A stretch of 64,000 nt of DNA, taken from positions 3,968,001-4,032,000 of the forward strand of contig NZ_CBDDIE010000003.1 in assembly GCF_965228805.1 (NCBI RefSeq). Direction: 5' to 3'. This document shows positions 8,667 to 16,053 of this stretch, one piece after another; the first letter of the stretch is position 1; each line of letters opens with the position of its first letter. The DNA comes from JASBTN01 sp965228805 (GTDB lineage: Bacteria; Pseudomonadota; Alphaproteobacteria; Rhodobacterales; Rhodobacteraceae). The notes under the pieces were generated by a model. It saw only the letters and a list, made by a program, of their open reading frames with translations. It was not told the origin of the DNA and did no database searches. The translations under genes were made by a program, and so were the position numbers.

Positions 8667-9074
8667 ATGAAAACTGGAACCATACTCAAAACTCGCAAAT
8701 TCCCCGTCACCCACTACGGCATTTACGCTGGAAATGGATTTGTCATCGACAACTCCCCCGCCGATCAAGGTGTCACAAAACGAAGTCTAAGTGAATTTGC
8801 GGGCTCCGCTGGGTTCGCTGTTCACAGGTTTCCGGCGAACTCTGCGGAGGGGCAAGTCTGGATCAGTACCGCTGAGCGGTTCCTCGGGCGCCCCTACAAT
8901 GCTGTAAGCTTCAATTGCGAGCATTTCGTTTCTCTCGCTACCACCAATAAGCCGTCCTCTAAGCAGGTTGCAGCCGCAAGTTTCGGTGCCCTTGCCGGGG
9001 GGCTTGTATCGCAAAGGCCTATCGTGGGGCTGCTAGTGGGTGCATTTACTGCCTTACAACTTGCCCGACTTTGA
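8667..9074 (+). CDS. LRAT-like (NlpC/P60 superfamily) protein with hydrophobic tail
   Basis: The 135-residue protein carries the hallmarks of the lecithin:retinol acyltransferase / H-REV107 domain: a catalytic-type His in HYGIYAGNGFVI (residue 16) and NCEHFV with Cys84. In eukaryotes and some bacteria this permuted papain fold acts as a phospholipid acyltransferase or thiol hydrolase. The C-terminal 30 residues are glycine-rich and hydrophobic (ASFGALAGGL, GLLVGAFTAL) and likely anchor it in a membrane. I chose the ATG at 8667 because AAGGAA is nine bases upstream; an in-frame ATG at 8628 lies within the operator dyad. Its divergent XRE neighbour also ends in a hydrophobic segment. The substrate is unknown. 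Confidence 0.8.
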   Translation: MKTGTILKTRKFPVTHYGIYAGNGFVIDNSPADQGVTKRSLSEFAGSAGFAVHRFPANSAEGQVWISTAERFLGRPYNAVSFNCEHFVSLATTNKPSSKQVAAASFGALAGGLVSQRPIVGLLVGAFTALQLARL

Positions 9075-9157
9075 CGATCCTAACCTAGGCCCATTGCCCC
9101 CACCGCCCCCCTCATTTATCAAGCGCCAAACGGTGAAACACGCGACGGAGCCCCCCA

Positions 9158-10813
9158 ATGGCCAGCTATCAATACGTCTATCACATGGATGGTGTCTCCA
9201 AGACCTATCCCGGTGGCAAGAAATGCTTTGAAAACATCCGCCTGAGCTTCCTGCCGGGCGTGAAGATCGGTGTCGTCGGCGTGAACGGCGCCGGTAAGTC
9301 GACGCTGATGAAGATCATGGCAGGCCTCGACAAGGATTTCACCGGCGAGGCCTGGGCGGCCGAGGGCGCCAAGGTGGGCTACCTGCCGCAGGAGCCGCAG
9401 CTGGACGAAACCCTGTCCGTGCGGGAAAACGTCATGCTGGGCGTGAAGGCCAAGAAGGACATCCTGGAGCGCTATAACGAGCTGGCCATGAACTACTCGG
9501 ACGAGACCGCCGAGGAGATGGCCGAGCTTCAGGACAAGATCGACGCCGAGAACCTTTGGGACCTGGACGCGCAGATCGACGTCTCGATGGAGGCACTGCG
9601 CTGCCCGCCGGATGACGCGGATATCGCAACCCTGTCGGGTGGTGAAAAACGCCGGGTGGCGCTGTGCAAGCTGCTCTTGGAAGCGCCCGACATGCTGCTG
9701 CTCGATGAACCGACCAACCACCTGGACGCCGAGACCATCGCCTGGTTGCAGCAGCACCTGATCGACTACAAGGGCACGATCCTGATCGTCACCCACGACC
9801 GTTATTTCCTGGATGACATCACCGGCTGGATCCTGGAGCTGGATCGCGGGCGCGGCATCCCCTACGAAGGCAACTACTCGGCCTGGCTGGAGCAGAAGGC
9901 CAAGCGGCTGGCGCAGGAAGCGCGCGAGGACAAGGCCAAGCAGAAGACGCTGGAACGCGAACTTGAATGGATGCGCCAGGGCGCCAAGGCCCGTCAGGCG
10001 AAGTCGAAGGCGCGAATCTCGGCCTATAACGACCTGGCCTCGCAGTCCGAGCGCGAGAAGATCACCCGCGCCCAGATCGTCATCCCGAACGGCCCGCGCC
10101 TGGGTGGCAAGGTGATCGAGGTCGAGAACCTCAAAAAACACATGGGCGACAAGCAGCTGATCGAAGACCTGTCCTTCAGCCTGCCCCCCGGCGGCATCGT
10201 CGGCGTGATCGGCCCGAACGGCGCCGGTAAATCGACCCTGTTCAAGATGCTCACCGGTCAGGAGGCCCCGGACGAGGGCGAAGTCAGCTATGGTGACACG
10301 GTGCAGCTGTCTTACGTGGACCAGTCGCGTGACGACCTGGCCGATGGCGATACCGTGTGGGAGGCGATCTCCGGCGGGGCCGAGATCATCGAACTGGGCG
10401 ACGCGCAGGTCAATTCGCGCGCCTATTGTTCCTCCTTCAACTTCAAGGGCGGCGACCAGCAGAAGAAGGTCGGACTGCTGTCCGGCGGTGAACGCAACCG
10501 CGTCCACATGGCGCGTCTGCTGAAAGAGGGCGGCAACGTGCTCTTGCTCGACGAACCCACCAACGACCTGGACGTGGAAACCCTGCGTGCACTGGAAGAC
10601 GCCCTGGTCGATTTCGCCGGCTGCGCCGTGGTCATCTCCCACGACCGCTTCTTCCTCGACCGCATCTGCACCCACATCCTGGCCTTCGAAGGCGAGGCCC
10701 ATGTGGAGTGGTTCGAGGGCAACTTCGAGGATTACGAAGAGGACAAGAAGCGACGCCTGGGGCCGGATGCGCTGGAGCCGAAGCGGTTGAAGTATAAGAA
10801 GTTTACTCGGTAA
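9158..10813 (+). CDS. ettA: Energy-dependent translational throttle protein EttA (ABC-F ATPase)
   Basis: EttA binds the ribosomal E site and gates the first elongation steps according to ATP/ADP ratio. The 551-residue protein has two ABC domains without membrane segments. The first has GVNGAGKST, LSGGEKRRV and DEPTNHLD; the second has GPNGAGKST, LSGGERNRV and DEPTNDLD. The linker between them carries the charged helical P-site tRNA interaction motif (KQKTLERELEWMRQG). N-terminal MASYQYVYHMDGVSKTYPGGK is typical of EttA rather than Uup or other ABC-F proteins. It stands alone and ends in a hairpin that begins at its stop codon. Confidence 0.95.
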   Translation: MASYQYVYHMDGVSKTYPGGKKCFENIRLSFLPGVKIGVVGVNGAGKSTLMKIMAGLDKDFTGEAWAAEGAKVGYLPQEPQLDETLSVRENVMLGVKAKKDILERYNELAMNYSDETAEEMAELQDKIDAENLWDLDAQIDVSMEALRCPPDDADIATLSGGEKRRVALCKLLLEAPDMLLLDEPTNHLDAETIAWLQQHLIDYKGTILIVTHDRYFLDDITGWILELDRGRGIPYEGNYSAWLEQKAKRLAQEAREDKAKQKTLERELEWMRQGAKARQAKSKARISAYNDLASQSEREKITRAQIVIPNGPRLGGKVIEVENLKKHMGDKQLIEDLSFSLPPGGIVGVIGPNGAGKSTLFKMLTGQEAPDEGEVSYGDTVQLSYVDQSRDDLADGDTVWEAISGGAEIIELGDAQVNSRAYCSSFNFKGGDQQKKVGLLSGGERNRVHMARLLKEGGNVLLLDEPTNDLDVETLRALEDALVDFAGCAVVISHDRFFLDRICTHILAFEGEAHVEWFEGNFEDYEEDKKRRLGPDALEPKRLKYKKFTR

Positions 10814-10870
10814 CTGTTCGGCAGGGCCGAACAGTTACGCGCGAAAGCGGGTTTCTGTCTGGGAACCCGC
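10811..10870 (+). terminator. Tandem hairpins at the end of ettA
   Basis: TAACTGTTCGGC at 10811-10822 (containing the stop codon) pairs perfectly with GCCGAACAGTTA at 10826-10837. A second stem, GCGGGTT at 10847-10853 and AACCCGC at 10864-10870, follows. There is no T-run. Confidence 0.6.
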
Positions 10871-10884
10871 GCGCGCAATCTCAG

Positions 10885-10913
10885 TTTAGATCCCTATCTA
10901 TTGGAGATCTAAA
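10885..10913 (-). terminator. AT-rich inverted repeat after the antitoxin gene
   Basis: TTTAGATC at 10885-10892 pairs with GATCTAAA at 10906-10913. It lies just after the stop codon of the HTH antitoxin gene on the minus strand and probably ends that transcript. Confidence 0.45.
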
Positions 10914-10921
10914 TTAAGAGT

Positions 10922-11416
10922 TCAGGCACAGGCTTCGAACCAGCTACCTTCTTCCTCAATGAAAGAAGGCGAGTGTTCCGTCACCTCATCACGCTCGATC
11001 GCCTCGCGTGCGCGCTCAATCACCTCTGCTTGCATATCTTTAGGCAAGAGATTGAACACGAACAGAAAGCGAAGCAAGCGGTCGACCGGACCAGTGATTC
11101 CGGTTTGCCCTTTCTCATAACGCGCAACAGTTTGACCATCGACGCCAAGAGCGGATGACAGCTCGTTCTGTGTCATCTCCATCTCACGACGAAGAAATCG
11201 AAACTCGCGAGGGTTCAAGGCCTTCTTCGTCGAGACAATATGCAAGGCGATTGCACGATGCAGGTTGTCGACATTCTCAATAGCCACACCCTCACCGTAA
11301 TCGGTCGCCTCACGTGAAAAGCCGTTCAACAGGACAACGTCATCCAGACCTGAAATCCGGTAGACATAAGGCTCTTGGGCAAAATCTTTGCCTCCAATGT
11401 GGAATTTTCCAGTCAT
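10922..11416 (-). CDS. Helix-turn-helix antitoxin-like regulator
   Basis: The 164-residue protein has an N-terminal region of unknown fold and a helix-turn-helix around residues 74-115 (LRREMEMTQNELSSALGVDGQTVARYEKGQTG). An acidic C-terminal tail follows. The layout, with the upstream small DUF4258 gene overlapping by ATGA, is that of a toxin-first type II toxin-antitoxin pair such as mqsRA or higBA. I chose the ATG at 11416, in the overlap; a GTG at 11431 is in frame but sits inside the upstream gene. It probably binds the palindrome upstream of the toxin gene and represses the pair. The gene is less GC-rich than the chromosome around it. Confidence 0.75.
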   Translation of the reverse strand: MTGKFHIGGKDFAQEPYVYRISGLDDVVLLNGFSREATDYGEGVAIENVDNLHRAIALHIVSTKKALNPREFRFLRREMEMTQNELSSALGVDGQTVARYEKGQTGITGPVDRLLRFLFVFNLLPKDMQAEVIERAREAIERDEVTEHSPSFIEEEGSWFEACA

Positions 11417-11751
11417 CTGATGTCTTCCCACTCAACGGTGATGATCACCAACTTTCCGCCTTGAACTACCGCGGTTACAACTCCAACATCACGGTTTCCA
11501 ACCATGTTTGCTGCGACTTTCACGACCCAGTCACCCGGTTTCTTCCCTTCTTCCACCCCACCTTTGATCATTCCTGTTCGAAGCACTTTGAACATCATGG
11601 CCGAAGTGATGTCCCGCTCATACATGCGTTCCTCAGCATGGTATGTAATGATCACATTAGCAGAGTCTTCGGAAAGAAACTTCACTTGCTCCCGAAGTAT
11701 TTCCGGCCTTGGCGGCGATTCGTTTTGTGTTCCTGATTCCAGGTTGGGCAT
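11413..11751 (-). CDS. DUF4258 protein, probable toxin of a toxin-antitoxin pair
   Basis: The 112-residue protein matches the DUF4258 pattern: IITYHAEERMYERDI, a central GVVTAVV strand and the terminal LVIITVEWEDI. DUF4258 is thought to share the RelE/MqsR-like fold of mRNA-cleaving toxins. The HAEERMxERxI motif is the family signature. Its stop overlaps the start of the HTH gene by four bases, ensuring coupled synthesis. An AT-rich promoter with CTATCA-AAA-TGATAG lies 20 bases upstream. Toxicity is inferred from family and context only. Confidence 0.72.
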   Translation of the reverse strand: MPNLESGTQNESPPRPEILREQVKFLSEDSANVIITYHAEERMYERDITSAMMFKVLRTGMIKGGVEEGKKPGDWVVKVAANMVGNRDVGVVTAVVQGGKLVIITVEWEDIR

Positions 11752-11770
11752 CGTCGAAAACCCTTATCAA

Positions 11771-11785
11771 CTATCAAAATGATAG
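11771..11785. promoter_or_regulatory. Palindromic operator of the toxin-antitoxin pair
   Basis: CTATCA-AAA-TGATAG is a perfect dyad in an AT-rich stretch just upstream of the toxin start codon. It is the expected binding site of the antitoxin. Confidence 0.6.
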
Positions 11786-11837
11786 GTTCAAGATGTAAAT
11801 GAATCAATACTTAGGCGTTTTGTTGCGAGAAAAGTGA

Positions 11838-12221
11838 TCACCCCACCTTCACCGGGTTGCCATCCTCGTCCAGCGCCACAAACACGAACACGCCTTCGGT
11901 GACCTTGGTCGCCGACCGGCCTCGGTCACGTTCGGACCAGGCCTCCAGCGCGATGGACATCGACGTGTTGCCGACGCGCGCAACTTCGCCGTAGATCGAC
12001 AGCACGTCGCCCACCTGCACGGGGGCAATGAAGGTCATGGCGTTGATCGCCACAGTCGCCACACGGCCGCCTGCCCGTTCTGCCGCCAGCACGCCGCCCG
12101 CGATGTCCATCTGGCTCAAGACCCAGCCGCCAAAAATGTCGCCTGCCACGTTGGTGTCGGCGGGCATGGCGAGGGTGCGCAGGATGGCGGAGCCTTCGGG
12201 TCGGCGGGGCATCTCACTCAT
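11838..12221 (-). CDS. yciA: Acyl-CoA thioesterase (YciA-type hotdog fold)
   Basis: YciA-type enzymes hydrolyse a wide range of acyl-CoAs to free acid and CoA. The 127-residue protein has the family core MPADTNVAGDIFGGWVLSQMD with the conserved Asn and Asp, followed by the FIAPVQVGDVL strand of the hotdog fold. Length is normal. Its start overlaps the end of hpaR by eight bases, and hpaF precedes hpaR, so the three form one operon starting near 13043. Confidence 0.88.
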   Translation of the reverse strand: MSEMPRRPEGSAILRTLAMPADTNVAGDIFGGWVLSQMDIAGGVLAAERAGGRVATVAINAMTFIAPVQVGDVLSIYGEVARVGNTSMSIALEAWSERDRGRSATKVTEGVFVFVALDEDGNPVKVG

Positions 12222-12651
12222 CGCCCGCTTCCTTCTTGGCCACCTCGCGCAGTTCGGTCAGCAGGTCAAGCAGAAGCTCCATCTTCTCTTCGCCGAACCC
12301 TGCTTCGAGCCGCTTGTAGATCTCGGCGGCGCGGCCAGCGTGGGCGTGGTAGGCCTCCATCCCAGCCTCGGTGATCTGCACCTTGCGGCGGCGGGCGTCG
12401 GTGTCGTCCACCCGCTCGATCAGCCCGCGTTCGGTCAGCGCCTTGAGGATGCGCGAGAGCGACGGCGGCATGAGCACGCAGAGCTCGGCCAGTTCAGAGG
12501 CGTTCTTGGGCCGCCCCTCGGCCAGCACGCGAATGACGCGCCATTGCTGCACGGTCAGCCCAAGCTTGTCGAGCTGCTGGCGGAACGGTTTCAGGGTCGC
12601 CTCGCGCGCGTGCAACAGCGCAATGGGCAGGGCCCGGTCGAGTTCTCTCAT
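12214..12651 (-). CDS. hpaR: Homoprotocatechuate degradation regulator HpaR (MarR family)
   Basis: The 145-residue MarR-type winged helix matches HpaR: LPIALLHAREATLKPFRQQLDKLGLTVQQWRVIRVL at the N-terminus, a recognition helix in MPPSLSRILKALTERGLI and the wing DDTDARRRKVQITEAG. HpaR represses the meta-cleavage operon for 4-hydroxyphenylacetate and releases DNA on binding the aromatic acid. Only the isomerase gene hpaF is beside it; the remaining pathway genes are absent from this window. Start and stop codons overlap with both neighbours. Confidence 0.85.
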   Translation of the reverse strand: MRELDRALPIALLHAREATLKPFRQQLDKLGLTVQQWRVIRVLAEGRPKNASELAELCVLMPPSLSRILKALTERGLIERVDDTDARRRKVQITEAGMEAYHAHAGRAAEIYKRLEAGFGEEKMELLLDLLTELREVAKKEAGDE

Positions 12652-13043
12652 GTCTTTGCCTCCGCGATGGCCGCGTGGATGGTGGACCAGCTCTTGCGGC
12701 TGAACTGGCTGTCGATCTCCTGCACCTCAAGCGAGAGGATGAAGGGAATGTCCTTGACCTGAGGGCGTAGCGCGGCCTCGACGGCGGCGTAAAGCTGATC
12801 GGCTATCTCGCCCCGCGTCGCATTGTCGCGGCCCTGCCCCAAGCGCAGGATCATGTCGAGGAAATGGTACTCCGCCGCATCGTCGCCCACCGCGTTCACA
12901 TCGGCACGAAACCCGCGCACGCGGATGCCGCCGACGGGGCAGTGGCCGGTGTCAATGAGCGCATCGCGCATGGTCACGGCAAGCGCATCCAGGTCGGCGT
13001 GATTTCCCAACCCCTGGCTGTATTCGAAACTGAGATGTGGCAT
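12648..13043 (-). CDS. hpaF: 5-carboxymethyl-2-hydroxymuconate delta-isomerase
   Basis: HpaF isomerises 5-carboxymethyl-2-hydroxymuconate in homoprotocatechuate degradation and belongs to the tautomerase superfamily, which uses the N-terminal proline. The 131-residue protein begins MPHLSFEYSQ, so Pro is exposed after Met removal, as the family requires. FHFL-like and LSLEVQEID segments follow. It is the first gene of the hpaF-hpaR-yciA unit, with a four-base overlap to hpaR. The absence of the ring-cleavage and later pathway genes nearby leaves its present substrate open. Confidence 0.85.
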   Translation of the reverse strand: MPHLSFEYSQGLGNHADLDALAVTMRDALIDTGHCPVGGIRVRGFRADVNAVGDDAAEYHFLDMILRLGQGRDNATRGEIADQLYAAVEAALRPQVKDIPFILSLEVQEIDSQFSRKSWSTIHAAIAEAKT

Positions 13044-13150
13044 GTATCCCTCTGTCTATGAGGGAAGATTAACCTGTTCAGAAAGCGAGGGGAACCGGGT
13101 TTATAACGGACGCCCTTCGAGCGTCAGCGAAGAAGTCATTCACGCACCGC

Positions 13151-13338
13151 GCAGCGGGGCGGCGCCCGACCCTCCCCACGGGAGGGCGCTTTTGCAACGT
13201 GGCAAATCGCACCGGCGTTCCGAATGTGGCAACTCGCCTGCCCTGAATTTTCGTTCCCAAGCGCCCACCCAGGGCCCGCTCCCGGCAGAATTCGTAACGA
13301 ATTCGCCTGCCGGGTCAATGCAGGCGCCGCCCCGCTGC
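13151..13338. repeat. 188-bp element bounded by 16-bp inverted repeats
   Basis: This non-coding stretch between hpaF and the Tm-1-like gene (13044-13339) contains GCAGCGGGGCGGCGCC at 13151-13166 and its exact complement at 13323-13338. Inside are two hairpins: CCCTCCC/GGGAGGG at 13170-13186, followed by TTTT, and CCCGGCAG/CTGCCGGG at 13281-13314 enclosing AATTCG/CGAATT. The heptamer TTCACGC occurs at 13139-13145 and again at 13339-13345. It may be a small palindromic interspersed or MITE-like element that also serves as terminator. I see no open frame worth calling in it. Confidence 0.55.
13281..13314 (-). terminator. Stem-loop after the Tm-1-like gene
   Basis: CCCGGCAG at 13281-13288 pairs with CTGCCGGG at 13307-13314 and encloses AATTCG/CGAATT. 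It lies 25 bases past the stop codon of the Tm-1-like gene on the minus strand. Confidence 0.5.
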
Positions 13339-13339
13339 T

Positions 13340-14572
13340 TCACGCCTTTACAGTCCCATCCGCCAACCACCCGTCGAACACCCGCAATGCGGTATCCGCG
13401 AAGGCGTCATCATTGATATGCGCGTCCAGCTCGATCAGGGTGACGTTGTCCGGACAATGGGCGCGCAGCTCGGATTTGAAGGCCTCGAAAGCCTCGGCGT
13501 CATGCAGCGGGCCACCGGGGCGGTCCCATTCGTTGCCGCCTTCATTGGGCAGCAGCGCCACCACCGGGCCGGTGGCCTGGGCCAGTTGCGTGCACATGGC
13601 GCGCGCCATTTCTCGGCGCTGGTCGGCGTCCATCATGACAGAGCTCAGCAGGCGGTTATGCGCGTGCACCTCTTGCCCGGCTAGTTTCGGCGGCACCTCC
13701 TGCCAGCCGATAAAATCCACCAGGTCATAACAGCCGATAGAAACGATCTGCGGCGTGGCGCTGGCGCCTGCGTTGGTCATGCGGTCGGGACCGGCCGAGA
13801 TCGACGAGCCCATGATGTGGTTGCCCAGCTCCTGCGGAGCGAAGTCCATGACGGCGGCAAAGGCGCCCTCGGCGGCGAGGCTTTCAAACGCCCGCCCACC
13901 CATGCCGGTGGCGTGGAAAACGGCGACCTCGAACCCGCGTTCTTCGAGTGCGGGTTTCAGGCTGACCATGTAATGCAGCACCGTTTTCCCGAAGGAGGTC
14001 ATGCCAATCAAGGGCTTGTCAAAGCGCGGTTTTTCCACCGCGCGGGCGGCGCCGAGCACGGCGCCGGCGGCCTGTGACAGGGACGCCTTGCAGATTGAAT
14101 TCAGACCATAAAGCCCGCCCGCCCAGAGGATCATCTGCACATCGGCAGGCAGACGTTCGGGGGGGATCAGCGGGCTGAAACTGACAGTCGACACCACGTA
14201 TTTAGGCACCCCAATCGGCAACGCCTTGCACAGGTCCAGCGCCGCGTCGGTGCCCATGGTGCCACCTAGCACGATCAGCCCGTCGAACTTGCCCTCGCGG
14301 TACAGGCGCAGGGCCAGTGCCGCCGAGCCCTCGGCCATGATCTGCATCGCCGTGTTCTCATCGCCGCTGTCGATGGCCATCTGGATCGACGATCCCCCGG
14401 CCTCGGCCACATCGTGTTTCGAGTAATCGCAAGGCGCCGAGGGATCGCCCAGCACCGAGATATCCATCGTGGCGACGCCGCCGCCCTGCCCGCGGATAAC
14501 CTCCGCCAGGTAGTTCAGCTCGTCATCCTTGGTGTCATAGGTCCCAACGACCAGGATCGTCTTGTCGCTCAT
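13340..14572 (-). CDS. Tm-1-like ATP-binding domain protein (UPF0261)
   Basis: The 410-residue protein matches the UPF0261 / Tm-1-like family. The N-terminal half (ILVVGTYDTKDDELNYLAEVIRGQG) is the Tm-1 ATP-binding domain, with ATP-contact glycines in VLGGTMGTDAAL. The C-terminal half has GMTSFGKTVLHYM, the family hallmark GMTxFG, and FHATGMGGRAFE. In bacteria the role is unknown; a catabolic role is possible. The ATG at 14572 overlaps the stop of the aldehyde dehydrogenase gene (ATGA), showing co-transcription. The gene ends against the inverted-repeat element. Confidence 0.85.
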   Translation of the reverse strand: MSDKTILVVGTYDTKDDELNYLAEVIRGQGGGVATMDISVLGDPSAPCDYSKHDVAEAGGSSIQMAIDSGDENTAMQIMAEGSAALALRLYREGKFDGLIVLGGTMGTDAALDLCKALPIGVPKYVVSTVSFSPLIPPERLPADVQMILWAGGLYGLNSICKASLSQAAGAVLGAARAVEKPRFDKPLIGMTSFGKTVLHYMVSLKPALEERGFEVAVFHATGMGGRAFESLAAEGAFAAVMDFAPQELGNHIMGSSISAGPDRMTNAGASATPQIVSIGCYDLVDFIGWQEVPPKLAGQEVHAHNRLLSSVMMDADQRREMARAMCTQLAQATGPVVALLPNEGGNEWDRPGGPLHDAEAFEAFKSELRAHCPDNVTLIELDAHINDDAFADTALRVFDGWLADGTVKA

Positions 14573-16053
14573 AGCTGCATCCACGCGGTTTTCAGATCGA
14601 AGTATTTGTCGAAGGCGTGCAGGGACTTGTCGTGGCCATTGCCCGACTGTTTGACCCCGCCCAGCGGCACGGTGCCGTCCGATCCGCCATAGGTATTCAC
14701 ATGCACGACCCCCGCCTGCACGTCGCGCACCATGCGATGGGCGCGGGAAAGGTTCTGGGTCCAGACCCCCGCCGCCAGCCCGTATTGGGTGGAGTTGGCG
14801 ATCTGCACGGCTTCCTCGTCACTCTTGAACGGGGTCACGGCCAGCACCGGACCGAAGACCTCGTTCTGGGCGACATTGTGCTGCGGCGCGACACCGGTCA
14901 GCACGGTGGGTTCCATGTAATAGCCGCCGGTCTCTTCCAGGATGCGGCGGCCTCCGAGGGCGATATTTGCGCCTTCTTCGACAGCCTTGGAAACGAAGCC
15001 AAGGTTGCCTTCTAGCTGCGGCAGGTTGTTCACGGCACCGATATTCGTGTTCAGATCCAAGGGGTTGCCGACCGTCATTGCGCTGGCGTGTTTTGCGACA
15101 GCGGCGACAAACTCATTGTGAATACTCTCCTGAACCAACAAACGAGACCCCGCCACACAGACCTGACCCGCATTGCGGAAGATACCCGCCGCGCTAACCT
15201 TCGCCGCCTGCTCCAGGTCCGGCGCATCGGCGAAAACGATATTCGGGCTCTTTCCACCCAGCTCCAGATAACAGCGTTTCAGGTTCGATCGGGCGGAATA
15301 CTCCAACAGCCGCCGCCCAACCCCGCCGGAACCGGTAAAGACCAGCACGTCGACATCCATCGACAAGGCCAAGGCCTCACCGGCCACAGATCCCTGCCCG
15401 GTCACCACGTTGAACACCCCGTCCGGCAGCCCGGCCTCGGAGGCCAGCTCCGCCAGGCGCAACAGCGTCAGGGACGCGGTTTCGGCGGGTTTCAACACCA
15501 CCGAGTTGCCCGCCGCCAGCGCGGGCGCCAGCTTCCACGAGCCGATCATCAGCGGGAAATTCCAGGGCACGATGGCGCCGACCACGCCGACCGGCTCCTT
15601 ATGCACAAGGCCCAGCACATTGCCCGCCGTGGGGGCGATCTCGCCATAAACCTTGTCCAACGCCTCGGCGTAGTACCGGAAGGTGCCCGCCGCCGAGCCG
15701 GGTTCCGCCTTCAGCGCCATGCCGATCTCGGTCCCATTGTCGCGCACGCCCAGAACGGCGAGTTCCAACGCGTGTTTCTCGATCAGGTCGGCAAGCTTGT
15801 GAAGCACCTTCTTGCGCCCGGCAGGCGCCATGCGCGACCAGCGGCCATCGTCAAAGGCGCGCCGCGCCGAGGCCACCGCCCGATCCACATCCCCGGCCGT
15901 CGCCCGGGCAATCGTGGTCAGTCGTCCCCCGTCGATCGGCGAGAGAACGTCGAGCGTCTCTCCTTCACCTGCTTGCCACGCGCCTTCAACAAAGAGGCCT
16001 TGCGGCGGGACATGTTGGTTTCGAAGCTCGTCGATGCGTGACTGTTCGACCAT
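14569..16053 (-). CDS. NAD(P)-dependent aldehyde dehydrogenase, PuuC-like
   Basis: This 494-residue aldehyde dehydrogenase oxidises an aldehyde to its acid. Catalytic residues are visible: Asn165 in PWNF, Glu264 in LELGGKSP and Cys299 in GQVCVAGSR. Overall pattern and the C-terminal SGNGHDKSLHAFDKY are close to gamma-glutamyl-gamma-aminobutyraldehyde dehydrogenase (PuuC) and related amine-pathway enzymes. AAGGAAAG precedes the ATG at 16053. It overlaps the Tm-1-like gene downstream and follows the tct genes, so all may share one transcript. With a GS-like ligase, an aminotransferase and a class I amidotransferase nearby, an amine-derived aldehyde is a reasonable substrate; this is inference. 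Confidence 0.87.
   Translation of the reverse strand: MVEQSRIDELRNQHVPPQGLFVEGAWQAGEGETLDVLSPIDGGRLTTIARATAGDVDRAVASARRAFDDGRWSRMAPAGRKKVLHKLADLIEKHALELAVLGVRDNGTEIGMALKAEPGSAAGTFRYYAEALDKVYGEIAPTAGNVLGLVHKEPVGVVGAIVPWNFPLMIGSWKLAPALAAGNSVVLKPAETASLTLLRLAELASEAGLPDGVFNVVTGQGSVAGEALALSMDVDVLVFTGSGGVGRRLLEYSARSNLKRCYLELGGKSPNIVFADAPDLEQAAKVSAAGIFRNAGQVCVAGSRLLVQESIHNEFVAAVAKHASAMTVGNPLDLNTNIGAVNNLPQLEGNLGFVSKAVEEGANIALGGRRILEETGGYYMEPTVLTGVAPQHNVAQNEVFGPVLAVTPFKSDEEAVQIANSTQYGLAAGVWTQNLSRAHRMVRDVQAGVVHVNTYGGSDGTVPLGGVKQSGNGHDKSLHAFDKYFDLKTAWMQL

Noticed and set aside
9119..10702. Long open frame antisense to ettA
   Set aside because: It mirrors a well-conserved ABC-F gene and has no recognisable domain; such frames are common in GC-rich DNA.
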